Under the pieces are notes generated by a model, which did not search any database, had not been told where the DNA came from, and saw only the letters and a program-made list of their open reading frames with translations. 64,000 nt of DNA from Auriscalpium vulgare. Lineage: Eukaryota; Basidiomycota; Agaricomycetes; Russulales; Auriscalpiaceae. Shown here piece by piece: positions 46,573 to 58,397 of this stretch; within the stretch, counting starts at the first letter, position 1; each line of letters opens with the position of its first letter. Made by a program: the position numbers and the translations under genes. The stretch is from assembly GCA_019915015.1 (NCBI GenBank), contig JAHBBC010000002.1:1922001-1986000 (forward strand), written 5' to 3'.

Positions 46573-48570
46573 TCACCGACTCCGGCCCGCAAGGCTCTGT
46601 ACCAGCTGCTGCAGCGCTCCTACTCCGACTGCCCTCACCCCGTCGCGCACCGCCGTCACGACCCGCGTGCCGCCGACCAGCGCCTCCACCCCACTCGCCG
46701 CCATTCCCCACCCCGCATCGCCCCTTCCCGGTCCTGGGCCCGCGCCGGCGGAGGCCATCACGCCGGCCTTGAGCGCATCGAGCTCGTTGAGCACCTCGAC
46801 ACCGACGGAGCGCGCCCAGACGACGGGCGGCGCGGTGCTCGCGTACAGCTTGTGCAGCTTATCGACAGCGGACATCATCTTGTGGTTCTCGAAGTAGCGC
46901 TCGCGGGCATACGGCAGAAGCGCCGTGTGCGAGCCTGCGGGCGTGGTGTCAGCAAAGTCGACGTCAATCTGCGAGAAGCAGATGGAGAACGCACCGATGT
47001 CGCCGCCGCGCCGGACGGCGCTCGTGATGCACCGCGCGAGACACTCGGCGTCGCCCAGGCCAAGATTGAGGCCCTGCCCGGCGAGAGGGTGGATCGTGTG
47101 TGCCGCGTCGCCGACGAGCACCGTTCGCGCACCGCGTCCCTCGCCAACATATGCTTCTGCGTGATTGAACCGCAGCGGGAACGATGCAACCGTGCCCGGC
47201 TGTATATTCTCCACCAGCGGGGGCAGCAGCTCTGCGCCCTCCGGCGGAATGCCGATGTTCACCGAAACGGGGTCGACGGACGCGGACGCATAGGCGGAGT
47301 ACTCGTGGATGTCGTGCGCGCGCTCTCGCCACGCAATCTCGTCAGTGATCTCGGATGGAGTGAGGGGCGCGCCGGCGGTGGATGCCTCGAGGATGCGATC
47401 GTGGAGGTAACGAAGAGATACTTCGGGGAGGCGGAACGCGGCGTTGATCATGCGTACGAGGACGAGAGGATCCGTCTGCTTGAGTGCGGCAGCGAGGGCT
47501 GGCCGGGTGGACCAGACGAGAGATGAGGCGGTGGGCGAGAGGGGGAGGAAGGCGATCGGCCCGGTGGGCAGGAAGCGTTGGTAGGCAGTTGTATTGGGTT
47601 GGAGGGAGCGAGGTGCGTGCTGAAGGGTGGCGACGATAGCATGGGTAGGATAGTTCCACCCGTAGGATTCAATTCCGGCGTAAGAACGAACGGGGGAGTT
47701 GAAACCGTCAGCGCCGACCTGGCTCAAATGTGTGAGCACAGACTATTGCAATCAACGCGCCCGACTCACAAGCAGCCTTGCTCTGAGCACTTTGCCATTC
47801 GATAGGTGCACTGCGGGCCATCCATCCGCATCATTTCCGCCATGGTGAATGGAGTCTACTTTCGTGTTGTCGAGTAGGCTAACGTTGGTGTGCTGGTCGA
47901 GATGACGCAGGAGACCGCGCTGGAGGTTGAGATTTTCTGTCAGCCGCGCCATTTGATTGCCTGCTCCCATGCTCGAGCCTAATCCTAGAGTAGCAGCGTT
48001 GAAGTCGATACGCGCATCTGAGATACCGTCCCACACCTGAAGCCATTGAGCATCCGACCAAAGCAATATTGGACACGGCTCACCTTCATTTCCTCCAGTC
48101 CGCAAGTGCGGCCTTCATCAACGAGGTCCCACGCACCGATCTCTGCTCTAAGCGTGAGTAATGTGGACATCGCATGAAGAAAGAAAGACTCCGTACCTTC
48201 AAGGAAGTTTTGAGAGACATTAGTGAGGGAGCTCACTCTGTTTGAGAACGCATCCGACGGCATGTTCCATCCTCGGACTTTCTCCAGGTCTCCAAACTCC
48301 ACCAACGTGATCTTCAGGTTTTGTTTGACAGCGTCCGAAGAGCCTACGGAGTTGTGAGCAACGCGACTCGACTCGAGAGCATGAGGACGTACCAAGAGCA
48401 CTAGCCAGAGCTAGCCCAGCAGGCCCTCCACCTACAATAACCACATCGCTGTCCTCCGGAGCGCTTGATAAGGTGGGTGTCGAGTAGTAGCGATGAATCC
48501 GGCTGGGCAACAGACGCGCCTGCTTCAGCACGCATGAAGTCGAGCCGGACGCTACGCGCTTCAACGACAT
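46573..48570 (-). CDS. COQ6: ubiquinone biosynthesis FAD monooxygenase COQ6
   Basis: Six exons give 579 aa: 48393-48570, 48197-48343, 48084-48145, 47770-48036, 46995-47718 and 46573-46934. The start MSLKRVASGSTSC with many basic and hydroxyl residues is a mitochondrial presequence; RYYST marks its end. FAD motifs are DVVIVGGGPAGLALASALG and VGADGFNSPVR, and the GD block is VLVGDAAHTIHPLAGQGLNLG. GLDFRVWDGISDARI-type sequence and YARERYFENHKMMSAVDKLHKLY are typical of COQ6. It hydroxylates the C5 position of the coenzyme Q ring in the matrix-side Q-synthome. The last intron (57 nt) is in frame and could be retained without a stop. Confidence 0.92.
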
Positions 48571-49261
48571 GAGCAGCCTAGATTGATTAGGACGTTTTAT
48601 TGTCAGGATAGACACACTGTGCGCGAGCAAAGATGCTTCAAGGAGGGGTTCACGGTCTGAGAGTGGAAGCAAGCATGGCAGCACCGACAGTGAGTGCCAC
48701 TGACTCTTCGCGACAAAATGCCGAAGTCGCCTGCTGACTCAGCATCTCAACTCAGAACTTTTCCCAAAAATATTGCGTTCGTTTGACCGTCAACCTGTCG
48801 TCCTCCCCTGTTTTCCTATGACAGCTTCTTGAGCACGCCTCGGGCGTATGAATTGCCATACAACTTACTGTCATTGCACATGGCGCTGTTGATGACTGAT
48901 TTTCCGCCCATCCGACTCGTCTATCGTCGAATTCACGGCTGCTGGGACTGGAGCTCTGTTCCATCAACTTCCAGAGTAACTATCTGAGCTTGTGGTTTCA
49001 TAACTGCCTGCCTCTTTCGTTGTCGAAAGGTATCAAAAGGTTAATACTCTTGTTACCGCACCCTGCGTCGTACGCTCTCACGAGCCTCGAACTTTTCTGT
49101 TTTGCTCCCCTGCAGGTGGGCCCTCTCGTCTCTCTAACTCGGTCCACAGGCCCTATGCATCTATTAGCAAGATTGATGCTCTTTGGCCACAGCTATGGTC
49201 GCGTACAACCCAGCTTGCCTGCTCCGCCGAAGTGAGACATCCTCAGCGTACTCTGTCTCGC
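48571..49261. other. intergenic between COQ6 and the K4 promoter
   Basis: This 691-bp divergent region has no supported gene. Confidence 0.4.
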
Positions 49262-49463
49262 TCGAGGAAATCTCTCGAGGCTGTCCCTCCCGCCATCCGA
49301 CCCGCCATCCGACCCGCCATCCGACCCGCCTTCCGACCCGCCTTCCGCATTTTGCACATAAAGGTGCGCTCCTGCGCTTACAGAAATCTCTCTCCCCATC
49401 TGCCCAGCCGCCACCCCATATCCACCCACCCACCCACCCTCCCTACCTTTTTAATTATTGATC
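49262..49463 (+). promoter_or_regulatory. K4 promoter: 12-bp array and TATA-like box
   Basis: CTCGAGGAAATCTCTCGAGG (inverted CTCGAG-type ends) is followed by GCTGTCCCTCCCG, which matches the array edge of K1 and K3. The CCGACCCGCC(AT/TT) array (49290-49349) follows, then CATAAAG (49357-49363). The AGAATGT element seen in K1-K3 is absent. The leader is C-rich (CACCCACCCACCC). Confidence 0.55.
49290..49349. repeat. 12-bp tandem array upstream of K4
   Basis: Four CCGACCCGCC(AT/TT) units plus a leading partial, ending CCGCA. The first units carry AT in place of TT. Confidence 0.88.
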
Positions 49464-50738
49464 ATGGGCCGGACCCAACACCCTGACCTCGTCGGCACTG
49501 TCGTGATCGATACGTACAAACTCATTAAGCGTTTAGGTGCTGGCACCTTCGGTGCTGTGTACGAGGCCGTCGACCTCACCTGCTCCCGTCAAACCCACTA
49601 CGCCATCAAAGTCTTACGCAACTCGTTGAACGATGCGCGCCTCCTCATGCAGGAGCGGGAATGGTCGACACAAATGATGGTCCACGAACATCCGAATATT
49701 CTCGAACTGCACTACGTCTACGTGATTGGGCCATACACCTACCTCGTCTTCGACTTCTGCCCTGGCGGCACACTCGTCTCATCCATCCAAAACAAACTCT
49801 ACTGCTACAACGATGATATGGTGAAGCAGAGCTTCGTCCAGATCATCGATGCAGTCGCCTACTGCCACAAACAGGGCGTCGCGCACCGCGACCTGAAGCC
49901 CGACAACATTCTCTGTTCGCCGGATCGGAAGCAGCTGTTTATCGCTGACTTCGGATTGGGCACAACCGATCGCTTCACCACTCAGAAGCGTATCGGTAGC
50001 AGATTCTACATGAGTCCCGGTAAGTTATACATCCATCGCCAGTCGAAGAGTATACTCACTCTTGTCTCAGAGTGCGTCGGCAAGGAGGGTGTCATCCAAT
50101 CTTATTCTACCCAAAAGGCCGATATCTGGAGCCTTGGAGTCATCCTCGTAAACATCATGTGTGGTGTCAACCTATGGCGCGAAGCCAAACCCGAGGACGA
50201 TGTATTCCGAGATTTCATGGCCGACCCGCACTACCTCCGCTACAGCGCACCCATCTCGCGCGAGGCGAACGCGCTTGTGCATCGCATTCTCCAACACAAC
50301 CCCGACGACCGTATCTCCCTCAGCGAGTTGCGAGAGGAGGTTGTCAGCATGGAAAGTTTCTTCGTCGCCGAGGCACCGCCCTTTCCCCGAGGGCTCTACG
50401 CATCGCCGCCGCCGGCGCGTCCGCTGCCAGCTGCGAAGCCGGGCCGTACAGGCATGCCGCGTGCGGTGAGAAACATTACCCCGCATGGCTCAGGCGCGGA
50501 GGCAGACGTGTCGAGCAATGTCTTCGATTCGACACCGGGGAGGGCAGGGAAGTTCTCGGACGTCACGCTGGAGTCGACCGCGCCGCCGGTTACCCCGGAG
50601 GGGCGTTCTCGTGTGGACGTGAACATTGTCACGGGAGCGATGGATGCTCTGGCTGTTACGCCTGATGTGATGGCTGCGTTGAAGAAGAGCCCCAGCATAT
50701 GGCATAGAGCGATGCAGAAGATTAAAGTGCGCGCATAA
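49464..50738 (+). CDS. Ran1-like Ser/Thr protein kinase K4
   Basis: Exons 49464-50019 and 50071-50738 give 407 aa. Motifs: Gly loop GAGTFGAVY, YAIK, HRDLKPDN, DFGLGTTD, SRFYMSPE across the intron, and ADIWSLGVILVNIMCG. The single intron sits at the codon used in K1-K3. The C-terminus is Pro/Ala-rich, then Thr/Ser-rich, and ends WHRAMQKIKVRA, like K3's basic end (MQKLQSIFVKA). It lies about 18 kb from K3 between housekeeping genes. Confidence 0.92.
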   Translation: MGRTQHPDLVGTVVIDTYKLIKRLGAGTFGAVYEAVDLTCSRQTHYAIKVLRNSLNDARLLMQEREWSTQMMVHEHPNILELHYVYVIGPYTYLVFDFCPGGTLVSSIQNKLYCYNDDMVKQSFVQIIDAVAYCHKQGVAHRDLKPDNILCSPDRKQLFIADFGLGTTDRFTTQKRIGSRFYMSPGKLYIHRQSKSILTLVSECVGKEGVIQSYSTQKADIWSLGVILVNIMCGVNLWREAKPEDDVFRDFMADPHYLRYSAPISREANALVHRILQHNPDDRISLSELREEVVSMESFFVAEAPPFPRGLYASPPPARPLPAAKPGRTGMPRAVRNITPHGSGAEADVSSNVFDSTPGRAGKFSDVTLESTAPPVTPEGRSRVDVNIVTGAMDALAVTPDVMAALKKSPSIWHRAMQKIKVRA

Positions 50739-51330
50739 TGACCGCAGTTAAGAAATACTATATACCCACAATTCGAATCAAATCATTAACATAAGTATAC
50801 CCACAATATTTTAAAAGTACCTCATCATTAGCATAGTAGTAACAATATACCATGGCCATCATATGATTCATATCTTCCCAATGAAACATGTATATAGCGT
50901 CGACAGGCTCGGGCCCGGTGCACCCGCTGACGATCTCGTATGAAAGTCACGACTCATTAACAAGCTACGTACCTCCATTTACATGAATAAGACTGAGCTG
51001 AGAGTTTTTCGCCTATGTGCTGATAAAGGAGAGCACGTTGTAAGTAAAACCGGCATGGGTCATCCTTTTCACGTGCTGACCAAACGCGCGCTCCGTCCAC
51101 GGATCGGAACTGTTTTCCCCGGCCATAGACTCTCCCACTCATCTTCTTTGCCTTGCTCATACGCACGACTCTCTTCAAATTGTGAGTTTGAAAGAGTTGC
51201 TCCAGTACCACGCTGACTTTTTCATCCAGTAACACCATATGGCCCCTGTAGCAGTGCGTCTGCCAGCCCGCGTACCCGCTCACAATCCGCTTACTGCATC
51301 CTGCAGATCACAGAGACTTGCACGCCCACC
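50739..51330. other. AT-rich 3' flank of K4 and RIB3 promoter
   Basis: 50758-50880 is AT-rich with two TATACCCACAAT motifs, also seen 3' of K3. No gene is seen. Confidence 0.45.
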
Positions 51331-52198
51331 ATGTCCGCATATACACCCGAGCCCACAGCGACCCCGCTAGACCTCAAATCACCCGCACGCAAGCGGCCGC
51401 GCGAGCACATCGACGTCCCCGCACGCACGGCGTTCGCCTTCGATGATATGGAGGACGCCATCGCCGCATTCGAGCGCGGTGAATTCCTCGTGGTGATGGA
51501 CGACGAGGGCCGCGAAAACGAGGGCGACCTCATTGTCGCCGCGTCGGGAATATCGACGGAGCAGATGGCGTGGATGATTCGGTACACCAGGTCCGTCGGC
51601 CGTATTTTTCTGATGCGCGTACCCCGGGCCTGACACCCCGCAGCGGATACATCTGCATATCGCTCCCGGGCGACCGCCTCGAGGAGCTCGACATCCCGAT
51701 GATGGTCCCGCAGAATGAGGAGCGGCACCGCACCGCCTACACCGTGACCGTCGACTACAAGCACGGTACGCCTACACTTCCGCTGCATTCCCGGGCACAC
51801 CTCTGACCAGCCTGCGTTCCGCATTCCGCCCCATTGCAGGCACCACCACCGGTATTTCCGCACACGACCGCGCGCTCACAGCGCGTGCGCTCGCCGAGCC
51901 TCACGCCAATGCGGCCGACTTCACGCGCCCGGGGCACCTCGTCCCGCTGCGCGCACGCACTGGGGGCACGCTCGTGCGCCGCGGGCACACCGAATCCGCG
52001 CTGGACCTGTGCGCGCTGGCGGGGCTCCCGCGCGCGGGCCTGCTGTGCGAGCTCGTCAGCGACGCGGACGATGGGCACATGCTGCGCCGCGACGGGTGTC
52101 GCGAGTTCGCGGACCGGTGGGGCATACGGATGATCAGCGTCGAGATGATTGCAGCGTGGCGGCGGAAGACTGAAGCGGCGGGGCAGTCAGAAGCATGA
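51331..52198 (+). CDS. RIB3: 3,4-dihydroxy-2-butanone-4-phosphate synthase
   Basis: Exons 51331-51590, 51644-51765 and 51840-52198 give 246 aa, slightly longer than bacterial RibB. The diagnostic [15 protein letters not shown] loop binds ribulose 5-phosphate and Mg2+. [30 protein letters not shown] and [14 protein letters not shown] complete the active site. It makes the four-carbon unit of riboflavin from ribulose 5-phosphate in the cytosol. The first 30 residues are a weakly conserved basic extension. Confidence 0.95.
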
Positions 52199-52460
52199 AC
52201 AAAGTTAGAGGGAGGACGGTAAAGGCCGTAGTTTACTGGGGTTATATATATCGGATTTCTTGTCTTGTGCATGTCTTACTACTCGCAACATAATGGGCAC
52301 CATGCTTCCACCTTAGAAGCCTAGCTTTCACCCTGAACGCATTGGCCTGTATTCAGGAGTGGTAATATTGCTGTCTGCATATACACACGACGGTCCATTC
52401 TAGTCAGTACAACCACATAAATTACATCTATAACCGCATCGCCTTGCTGTCCGCGGAGTC
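52199..52460. other. convergent gap
   Basis: This 262-bp stretch lies between the 3' ends of RIB3 and TUL1. GGTTATATATATCGG (52239-52253) is the only notable AT motif. Confidence 0.35.
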
Positions 52461-55400
52461 TCATAATGGTGGTAGCGGCCGTCGACATTGCGGACATATG
52501 TTCTGGAGATGAAAAGGATCGGTTTGGGCACCTATGAGAAGTGCAGTCTTACTAACCTTGATGGCGAGCCACTGCAGCAAGCAGTTGCAATTAGCGAAGA
52601 CCGGCGAAAGTCCAAATGTGCACTCACCCTCTCCAAACACTCCGTATGCTATTCCAATACCTACATGTTAGCTATCCTCATCCGAAGGTCGTTAGAGAGA
52701 TGCGCACGAATAAATGCCCACACGGGGACAAGCTGTAGTTCTTTCTGCTCTTGCGTGGGAGGCCGACCCCGAAGATGCTCACGGCGCCGGGCTCGCTGTG
52801 CAGCTTCTCGTCACCGTCTGTTTCGTACACAATCGAATCCATGCAGATCGCGCAGTCGCCGAGCGCACCGCGTGCCTCCGGGTCGGACTGCGGCGGGAGA
52901 GGCGGGTGGTAGTCATATGTCTTCGGGCGGGAGTACTAGACGAAGGTACTTAGAGCGAAGGAATAATGATGAGGGAAAACGTACGTCTGTAGGCAGGAAG
53001 AAGGCGGGTCCGAGCTTTTCTTGAAGTGCGAGCACGCCGAGCTGCAAGAGCATGAATAATCCAAGAAGGTATACCCAACCTGCCGCGCCGTCGACAACAC
53101 ATCAGCCATGCGAGGCAAACATGCAGCTTGTGCATACGTACCCCTCGGCTCGACATCCAGCACGTTAGCAGGGCATCCCAGGAAATCTAGGCAACAACCA
53201 GATAAAAGAGCGGCCCATCATGAAGAACGGAAGCAAACGCACAAAGCGCAAGCATAAAGCGGCCCGCAGTCGTCCCGAGCATGTACTGCCAGCTCAATGC
53301 GCATGTGCGTAGGCGGCGCGACGCACGCACAATCTGCGGCGCCCAGAGGGCGCCGTATAGAAGTGCAAAGAACAGCAGTGCGAGCGCAGGTGCGAGTACG
53401 ATGCGCACGACGAAAGTGAGTACGAAGAATAGCATCATCCCTGGTAATCCATGATCAGGTGAGAAAGGGCTTTGAGTGAACAAACTTACACGTGCGGGCC
53501 TGGGAGTCTGACCGAATGTGCTCAAGGAACAAGCGGAAAAAGGAAGGCGTCGCCGGCGGTGTTGTTGGTGTAGGCACCGGAGGGATCGCAGCCGCGGGCG
53601 CCGCTGCCGGCGGTGCGCCTCCAGAGATGGCGTCAAAGGGCGGTGGGCTGGCCGCCTGAGTCAATGGCGTAGCGGATGTTGGCTCAAGCGGCTCTTCTGG
53701 AGGTGGCGCCGTCGCTGGCGGTGGCGACGGTGGAGGCGGTGCCGCGTCTTCGGGTGCTTGAACTTGCTGGATGAGCAGGGCGAATTGCTAGGACCGTTGA
53801 TTCAGATGAGGCGCTTGGCGGGGCAGAAGAGAGCACGACGTACCACTTCATATGCAAATAAGGTACAGGAGAGGAAGGCCGGCATGACGAGCGACAGTGA
53901 CGGCCGCCCGTCGGCGAGGACCGCGAAGGTGATATGCTAGTTGACGACAGTCAGTAGATGGCCGGCAAGAAGAACAAATACTCATACCCCTGCGAAAGAA
54001 ATGGAGTCCGCCATGCTCTGGGCAAGGAAAGTCCAACGCGAAATGCTCGCCAGGGCAGCCGGAGTGCGACTCTGTCCCATTTGGTAGGACAACAGGATGA
54101 GCAGGAACAGATATATGCAGCCGGAAAAGCCCGCATCTAACGCTGAGATCAGAAATAGCACACCACAAGTCGCGAGAACACTCACAAGTTGTCACCTTCC
54201 TGAAGAACAGCCGCGAGCGAAGACCCTCTGCTTCCTCGACCTTGATCACCAAGCCGCACTCCCGGCTTAACAGCACCGCATCTAACACGAGCCGCGGACG
54301 CGCGACAGTCGAAACCCCGGTCGGATGCACCAACTCTTCTTCCAGCTCCTCCATGTCCGTGGCGGAGATGTTGCTCGGCGCGAGCTGCGCGCGCACGGCA
54401 AAAGTGCAGCCTGTCGCAGACACGTCGGGCTCGCGGTTTAGCGCGGCGTCATTGGACGAGAAGTCGGATGAAGCGAGTAGAGCGCGCAGATTAGAGACGC
54501 GGGACCGAAGGGTGGGAAGGAGGGCGTGCGCGGTCAGATTGAGCGCGGGCGGTGGGACGAGGGCCGGCAGCGCGCGGACATCAATGATTGCGCTGCAGTG
54601 AAGCTATGGCCGATGGATAACAATCAAGGGTGTGTGCACGTACCTCTGCGGTTCTGCGAGTCCGTAGATGGTGCCGTTCTTGAGGAAGCGCACCCCTTCA
54701 AACTCGAGGCGCAATTCGTCGGCAGAGTTCGCATCTATGAGCTCGACGTGGCCCTATACGAACGACGTACGTCAAGAATTGGGCTTTGTGAAGAGAGAAT
54801 ATAGCTACGCACATGAACAGTGACGATATCCCTCAAGCCCTCCATGGTGTCTGGGTCTTCCACCGGCTTCTCCATGACGCTCATGCTGACCTTCTCGACC
54901 GCAGTCCAATTCCACGATCCAAGTCTTTCGATAGAGTCAGTGGCATTGACGCCCTGCATAAGGGAGACTGCATCCGCCTCCCACGGCAGTTCAGCGTGCG
55001 CGGTCGAGTTGAGCGCAGCGGCGGAGATGTTGTACAGGGTGGCGGAACCGCGGATGAAGCCTGTGACATTCACGAAGTAGGAGTTGTGTGATGGGTCAAG
55101 GACGCCCTTCAGGGGAAGTAGAGTTGACATCATGTTGTCCTCTGCAATAGGTCTGACGGGCTACATGCATGGTCAGTCCACAAGATGAGGCCACAGGGAG
55201 CCGCACGCACCAGCGTAAAGTTGCTCGCCTCCGTCCCATTTAGCCAGGCCGAGAAGTTGCCCAGCTGCCACTCGAGCGACGAGAGAGCATCCTGGTACAG
55301 CGTGCGTGTCTCGCCGTCGTCGGAGCTCCCGTTGTTCGTCATCATGAAGAGCAGGAAGCTGAGTACGAGGAAAGAGGAGATGGAACTGCGCGGCCGCTGG

Positions 55401-55483
55401 CGGGCAGGTGCAGTCCCGAGCCCAGCCTCCTCATCAACCTCATCACGCTCGGTTGCCGGTGGTGCAGCGAGCGGTGAGCTCAT
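52461..55483 (-). CDS. TUL1: Golgi Dsc E3 ubiquitin ligase subunit, RING type
   Basis: Fourteen exons give 775 aa: 55211-55483, 54813-55160, 54644-54753, 54186-54592, 53988-54142, 53844-53936, 53490-53787, 53243-53440, 53142-53186, 52985-53079, 52708-52935, 52628-52648, 52557-52571 and 52461-52502. A signal-anchor segment (SSISSFLVLSFLLFMMT) leads a luminal domain with several NxS/T sites. Transmembrane segments follow (CIYLFLLILLSY, IVLAPALALLFFALLYGALW, LYFLGCPANVLDVEP). The RING is split over four exons: CAICMD, CGHLF, HTECLERWLAIK, ICPQCRRPLPPL. This is the Tul1/Dsc1 architecture; the complex ubiquitinates Golgi membrane proteins and, in fission yeast, processes SREBP. A Pro/Ala-rich cytosolic loop (53500-53760) is unusually long. 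Exons 12 and 13 are 21 and 15 nt. Confidence 0.93.
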
Positions 55484-57587
55484 TGATGTCGACCAAGCTT
55501 GGACTCAGTTGGTGGGCGTGGTCGCCGACGTCGACAGCTGCGCGGCAACGCCGCCAGCGCGTGGTCGATCGGTACAGTAGATTAGATTAAATTCTCTTGG
55601 TCAGCGCACTGCAACCGGCGTTCGCAACTCAAAAGTACTCGCCTCTGCTGGCGCAGGTGTTCTCTGCTGGCTCTCCTATGCTGGCTCTCCTTTGCCGGGG
55701 GCCACTTGCTGCGCCTCTCCGAGCTTTGCAGATTCATCAGCTGTAAGTCTTGTCTCTTTCAAATGCGCCGTTGAGCCTGGTCCAAGCCTGGTCTCTGGAC
55801 AGAAGTTCAAGTGCGGATCCTCTGCCAGCTTTGCGTCACCTCGAGCTTCGACGATCGCCGGTTGGACAGGTCCCCGGTAGTAAGTATTATCTCACCTCTG
55901 AATTCTCCTTCGCGCTGCGTGACGCCGCTCCCATCAGAGGCAGTCTTGGATCCTCTCTTTACTGGACTAGTGTATGCAGCCTTTCGTTCTAATCGGCTTC
56001 TCCGAACAATCCTCGGCGCAATTGAAAAGTCCGGGGTAAATGTCTGTGCATCTTCGCTAAGATAGGCCGCATTGCCAGCGTGCCAGCGTGCTTCGTGGAC
56101 CTCTCGATACACAGTCCACGCTGTCTATATGCATTTCGGTGCGCTACAATTCCCCGGCAAGACAACCAAGATGCACCATTCCCCCGTAAGCAAGCCACTC
56201 GTTGCCAACCTCAATGCTTCGTAGTGACGCCACAGAGTCCGGCAAGCGCGCACCTCAACATCCTACCTCACCTCACGGTCGTTCGACGTCATGCCGTAGC
56301 GAAACGGCGAGTCCCGCAGTAGTCCTGCGCACTATTATATCATCGGTCCCTGGCATCGATAAAGATAAGAAATTGGCTTTCTGGAACGCTCTCCGTCCCT
56401 GCGCGATCGAGGTCGCGGGCAAGGTAACAAACAACTGCCCGCCCCGCAGCCCAAAGTAGCTGCATGCAGCAACGAATTTAAACACGTGTGCACATCTACG
56501 TACTATCAACAAAGTGAGATTGATAGGTGTGCAGTCCGCGCCGGCGCGAGTTCAGGCGCAGTAGACAGCAATTTAGGAGCTGCCGTGTCGGCCATCAAAT
56601 ATAGAGGACGAGACGTTCGCTCGTAGCCTGTATGCGGCGACGTTTGTCGTCCAGGGCGATGATGGATGCATTTATCAGGCACCTGCTGTTGCCGCGAACG
56701 TCGAGCAAAGCCATCAAGGTACGGTGATTCTGCGTCAAGCAAACAAGCGAGGACCTCGATTTGCGCGGCTTCAAACGAATAAACGAAAAGTAGACAGCGT
56801 AAGAGCTGCGAGCAGCTTGGCACGATACGGGAGCAAAGAAGCTTTCTCGCGGTACGGAATTCGGATGTGTGTACCTAGTTGATGATCTGTAGAAATTTGA
56901 AGCATTAATTATCAAATAAAAATGCTCTGAAATGAAGCACGGTGGTGTTATAGCCCGCGGGTTATAGTCATTTGCCGCACTGCCCTCAGGAACGGCGTAC
57001 AAAATGCAAGTGCAACTCTAGGTCTCTCTAGTAGGTGCAACTGCAAGGACATCCCGCGGAGCGTCTCTGCCGCAATTCCCAACCAGACGCAGCACGACGT
57101 TGACCCTGAGGGCATGCTATCTCCTGTGGGCCTGCAGTGGGCCTGTGGGGAAGTCTCAGGGTTGATGCGAAACGGTAGGTGGTGAGATCAGAGGAATTAA
57201 CTTTCGCCCTGGCCAGTGCATGCAGGCGTGCCTGGGGGTGGAATCAATAGGGCCCCCAAGAGCTGGGCGGAAGTACAGTATACAAAGTTGCTCAGAGCGG
57301 TGCCTTCCGGGTGCACGTTCGGGAGAGGCACGGTCGTCGTCATTGATCCGCACAGTCACGGTATCGGGCGCCCAAAGGGCCACGAAAACGAGAGGAGACA
57401 CTTACCTTGAAGCTTTGACGTTGATCGTTTTCCAGTTAGACAGTATTACTCTGCCCTAACGTACCGGGCCACCTTGGAGATAGGACCAAACCGTCACCAA
57501 ATGACGCACCATGCCACCTTGATACCACCACAACGGCACCGCATCGCCTCAGGCGACACAACAGTGCCACAGTCTGCCACAGTGCGC
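55484..57587. other. 2.1-kb region, no gene seen
   Basis: It is upstream of TUL1. Several 60-130-codon ORFs exist on both strands but none joins through splice sites or resembles a family. 56880-56950 is AT-rich. Confidence 0.45.
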
Positions 57588-58150
57588 GCAGCGGATCACA
57601 GACGCGTGCCTCGCCCTGCCTGGCCCGCCCCATCCTCTGCTCCGCAAGCACTCTCGTTGATCCAGGTCCCATCGATGCATTAGTATGCGCGCCCTGGACG
57701 TGGATTTGCGCCCGCTCAAAATGTCCTGGAGGCAAGGGCAAGCCGCAGTTGCCAGTGAGCCGGCGTGCGGAAGTATATTTGCCGCTCACCAGGTCGAGGA
57801 ACGAGGACTGCCTCGGAACAGTACGTGGTGGTACCTGCCTCGAGGTGGACGACGAGCGGCGTGAGTATGCACATTTCCGGGCGCGCCGTGACAATTTGAA
57901 GCCTTGCGGTCGACCATTCTCCACCTAGCTACACTCAGCCCCACCAAGGACATCCGTGCACCATACGAGACCGGACCATCACAAAGGATGACGTACCACG
58001 GCACCGCAGCAAGGCGACGACCTCGCGCATCGCCTCAACGCTCCGACAGCTCGCTGCCGGACGACAGCAACTGACTGCGCGCAGCAGAAGTGCAGCGGAT
58101 CAGAGACGCGCGTGTGCCTCGCCCTCCGCAAGCAAGGTTGATCCAGGTCC
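57588..58150. repeat. imperfect direct duplication, copies 57588-57670 and 58092-58150
   Basis: GCAGCGGATCA-AGACGCG, TGCCTCGCCCT, CTCCGCAAGCA and TTGATCCAGGTCC occur in the same order in both copies about 490 bp apart, with small indels. Weaker matches (GGCACCGCA, GCATCGCCTC) precede each copy, so the duplicated unit may be longer. Confidence 0.7.
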
Positions 58151-58184
58151 TGTCGCCCAGGACCCCCGTAACTCATGCCAGGGG

Positions 58185-58302
58185 TATGATCCGCCAAACG
58201 GGGTCAACTACCATTTTTTTTTGCGGCTCGCGACCCCTTCCAGCTACCATTCGCCCCTCAGACCTCCGTTTGGGGTCCGTAGCTACCACGGATAGGATCA
58301 TA
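58185..58302. other. inverted-repeat element next to the transposase-like gene
   Basis: TATGATCC (58185-58192) and GGATCATA (58295-58302) are perfect inverted repeats about 100 bp apart. Inside them CCAAACGGGGTC and CCGTTTGGGGTC are also partly inverted. It could be a small palindromic element or a terminal part of the neighbouring mobile gene. Confidence 0.45.
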
Positions 58303-58397
58303 GCTTCAAAAAAATCGTAGTTTATTGTAAAAAGCTCCGCTTTGCGTGCAGGCAGGAGGGGATGTACTACGGATGCGCAGAGGCCTGTCAAACTGAC

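Noticed and set aside
55692..56459. Plus-strand ORFs between TUL1 and the transposase-like gene
   Set aside because: Short, Ser-rich, no splice-coherent joins and no family resemblance.
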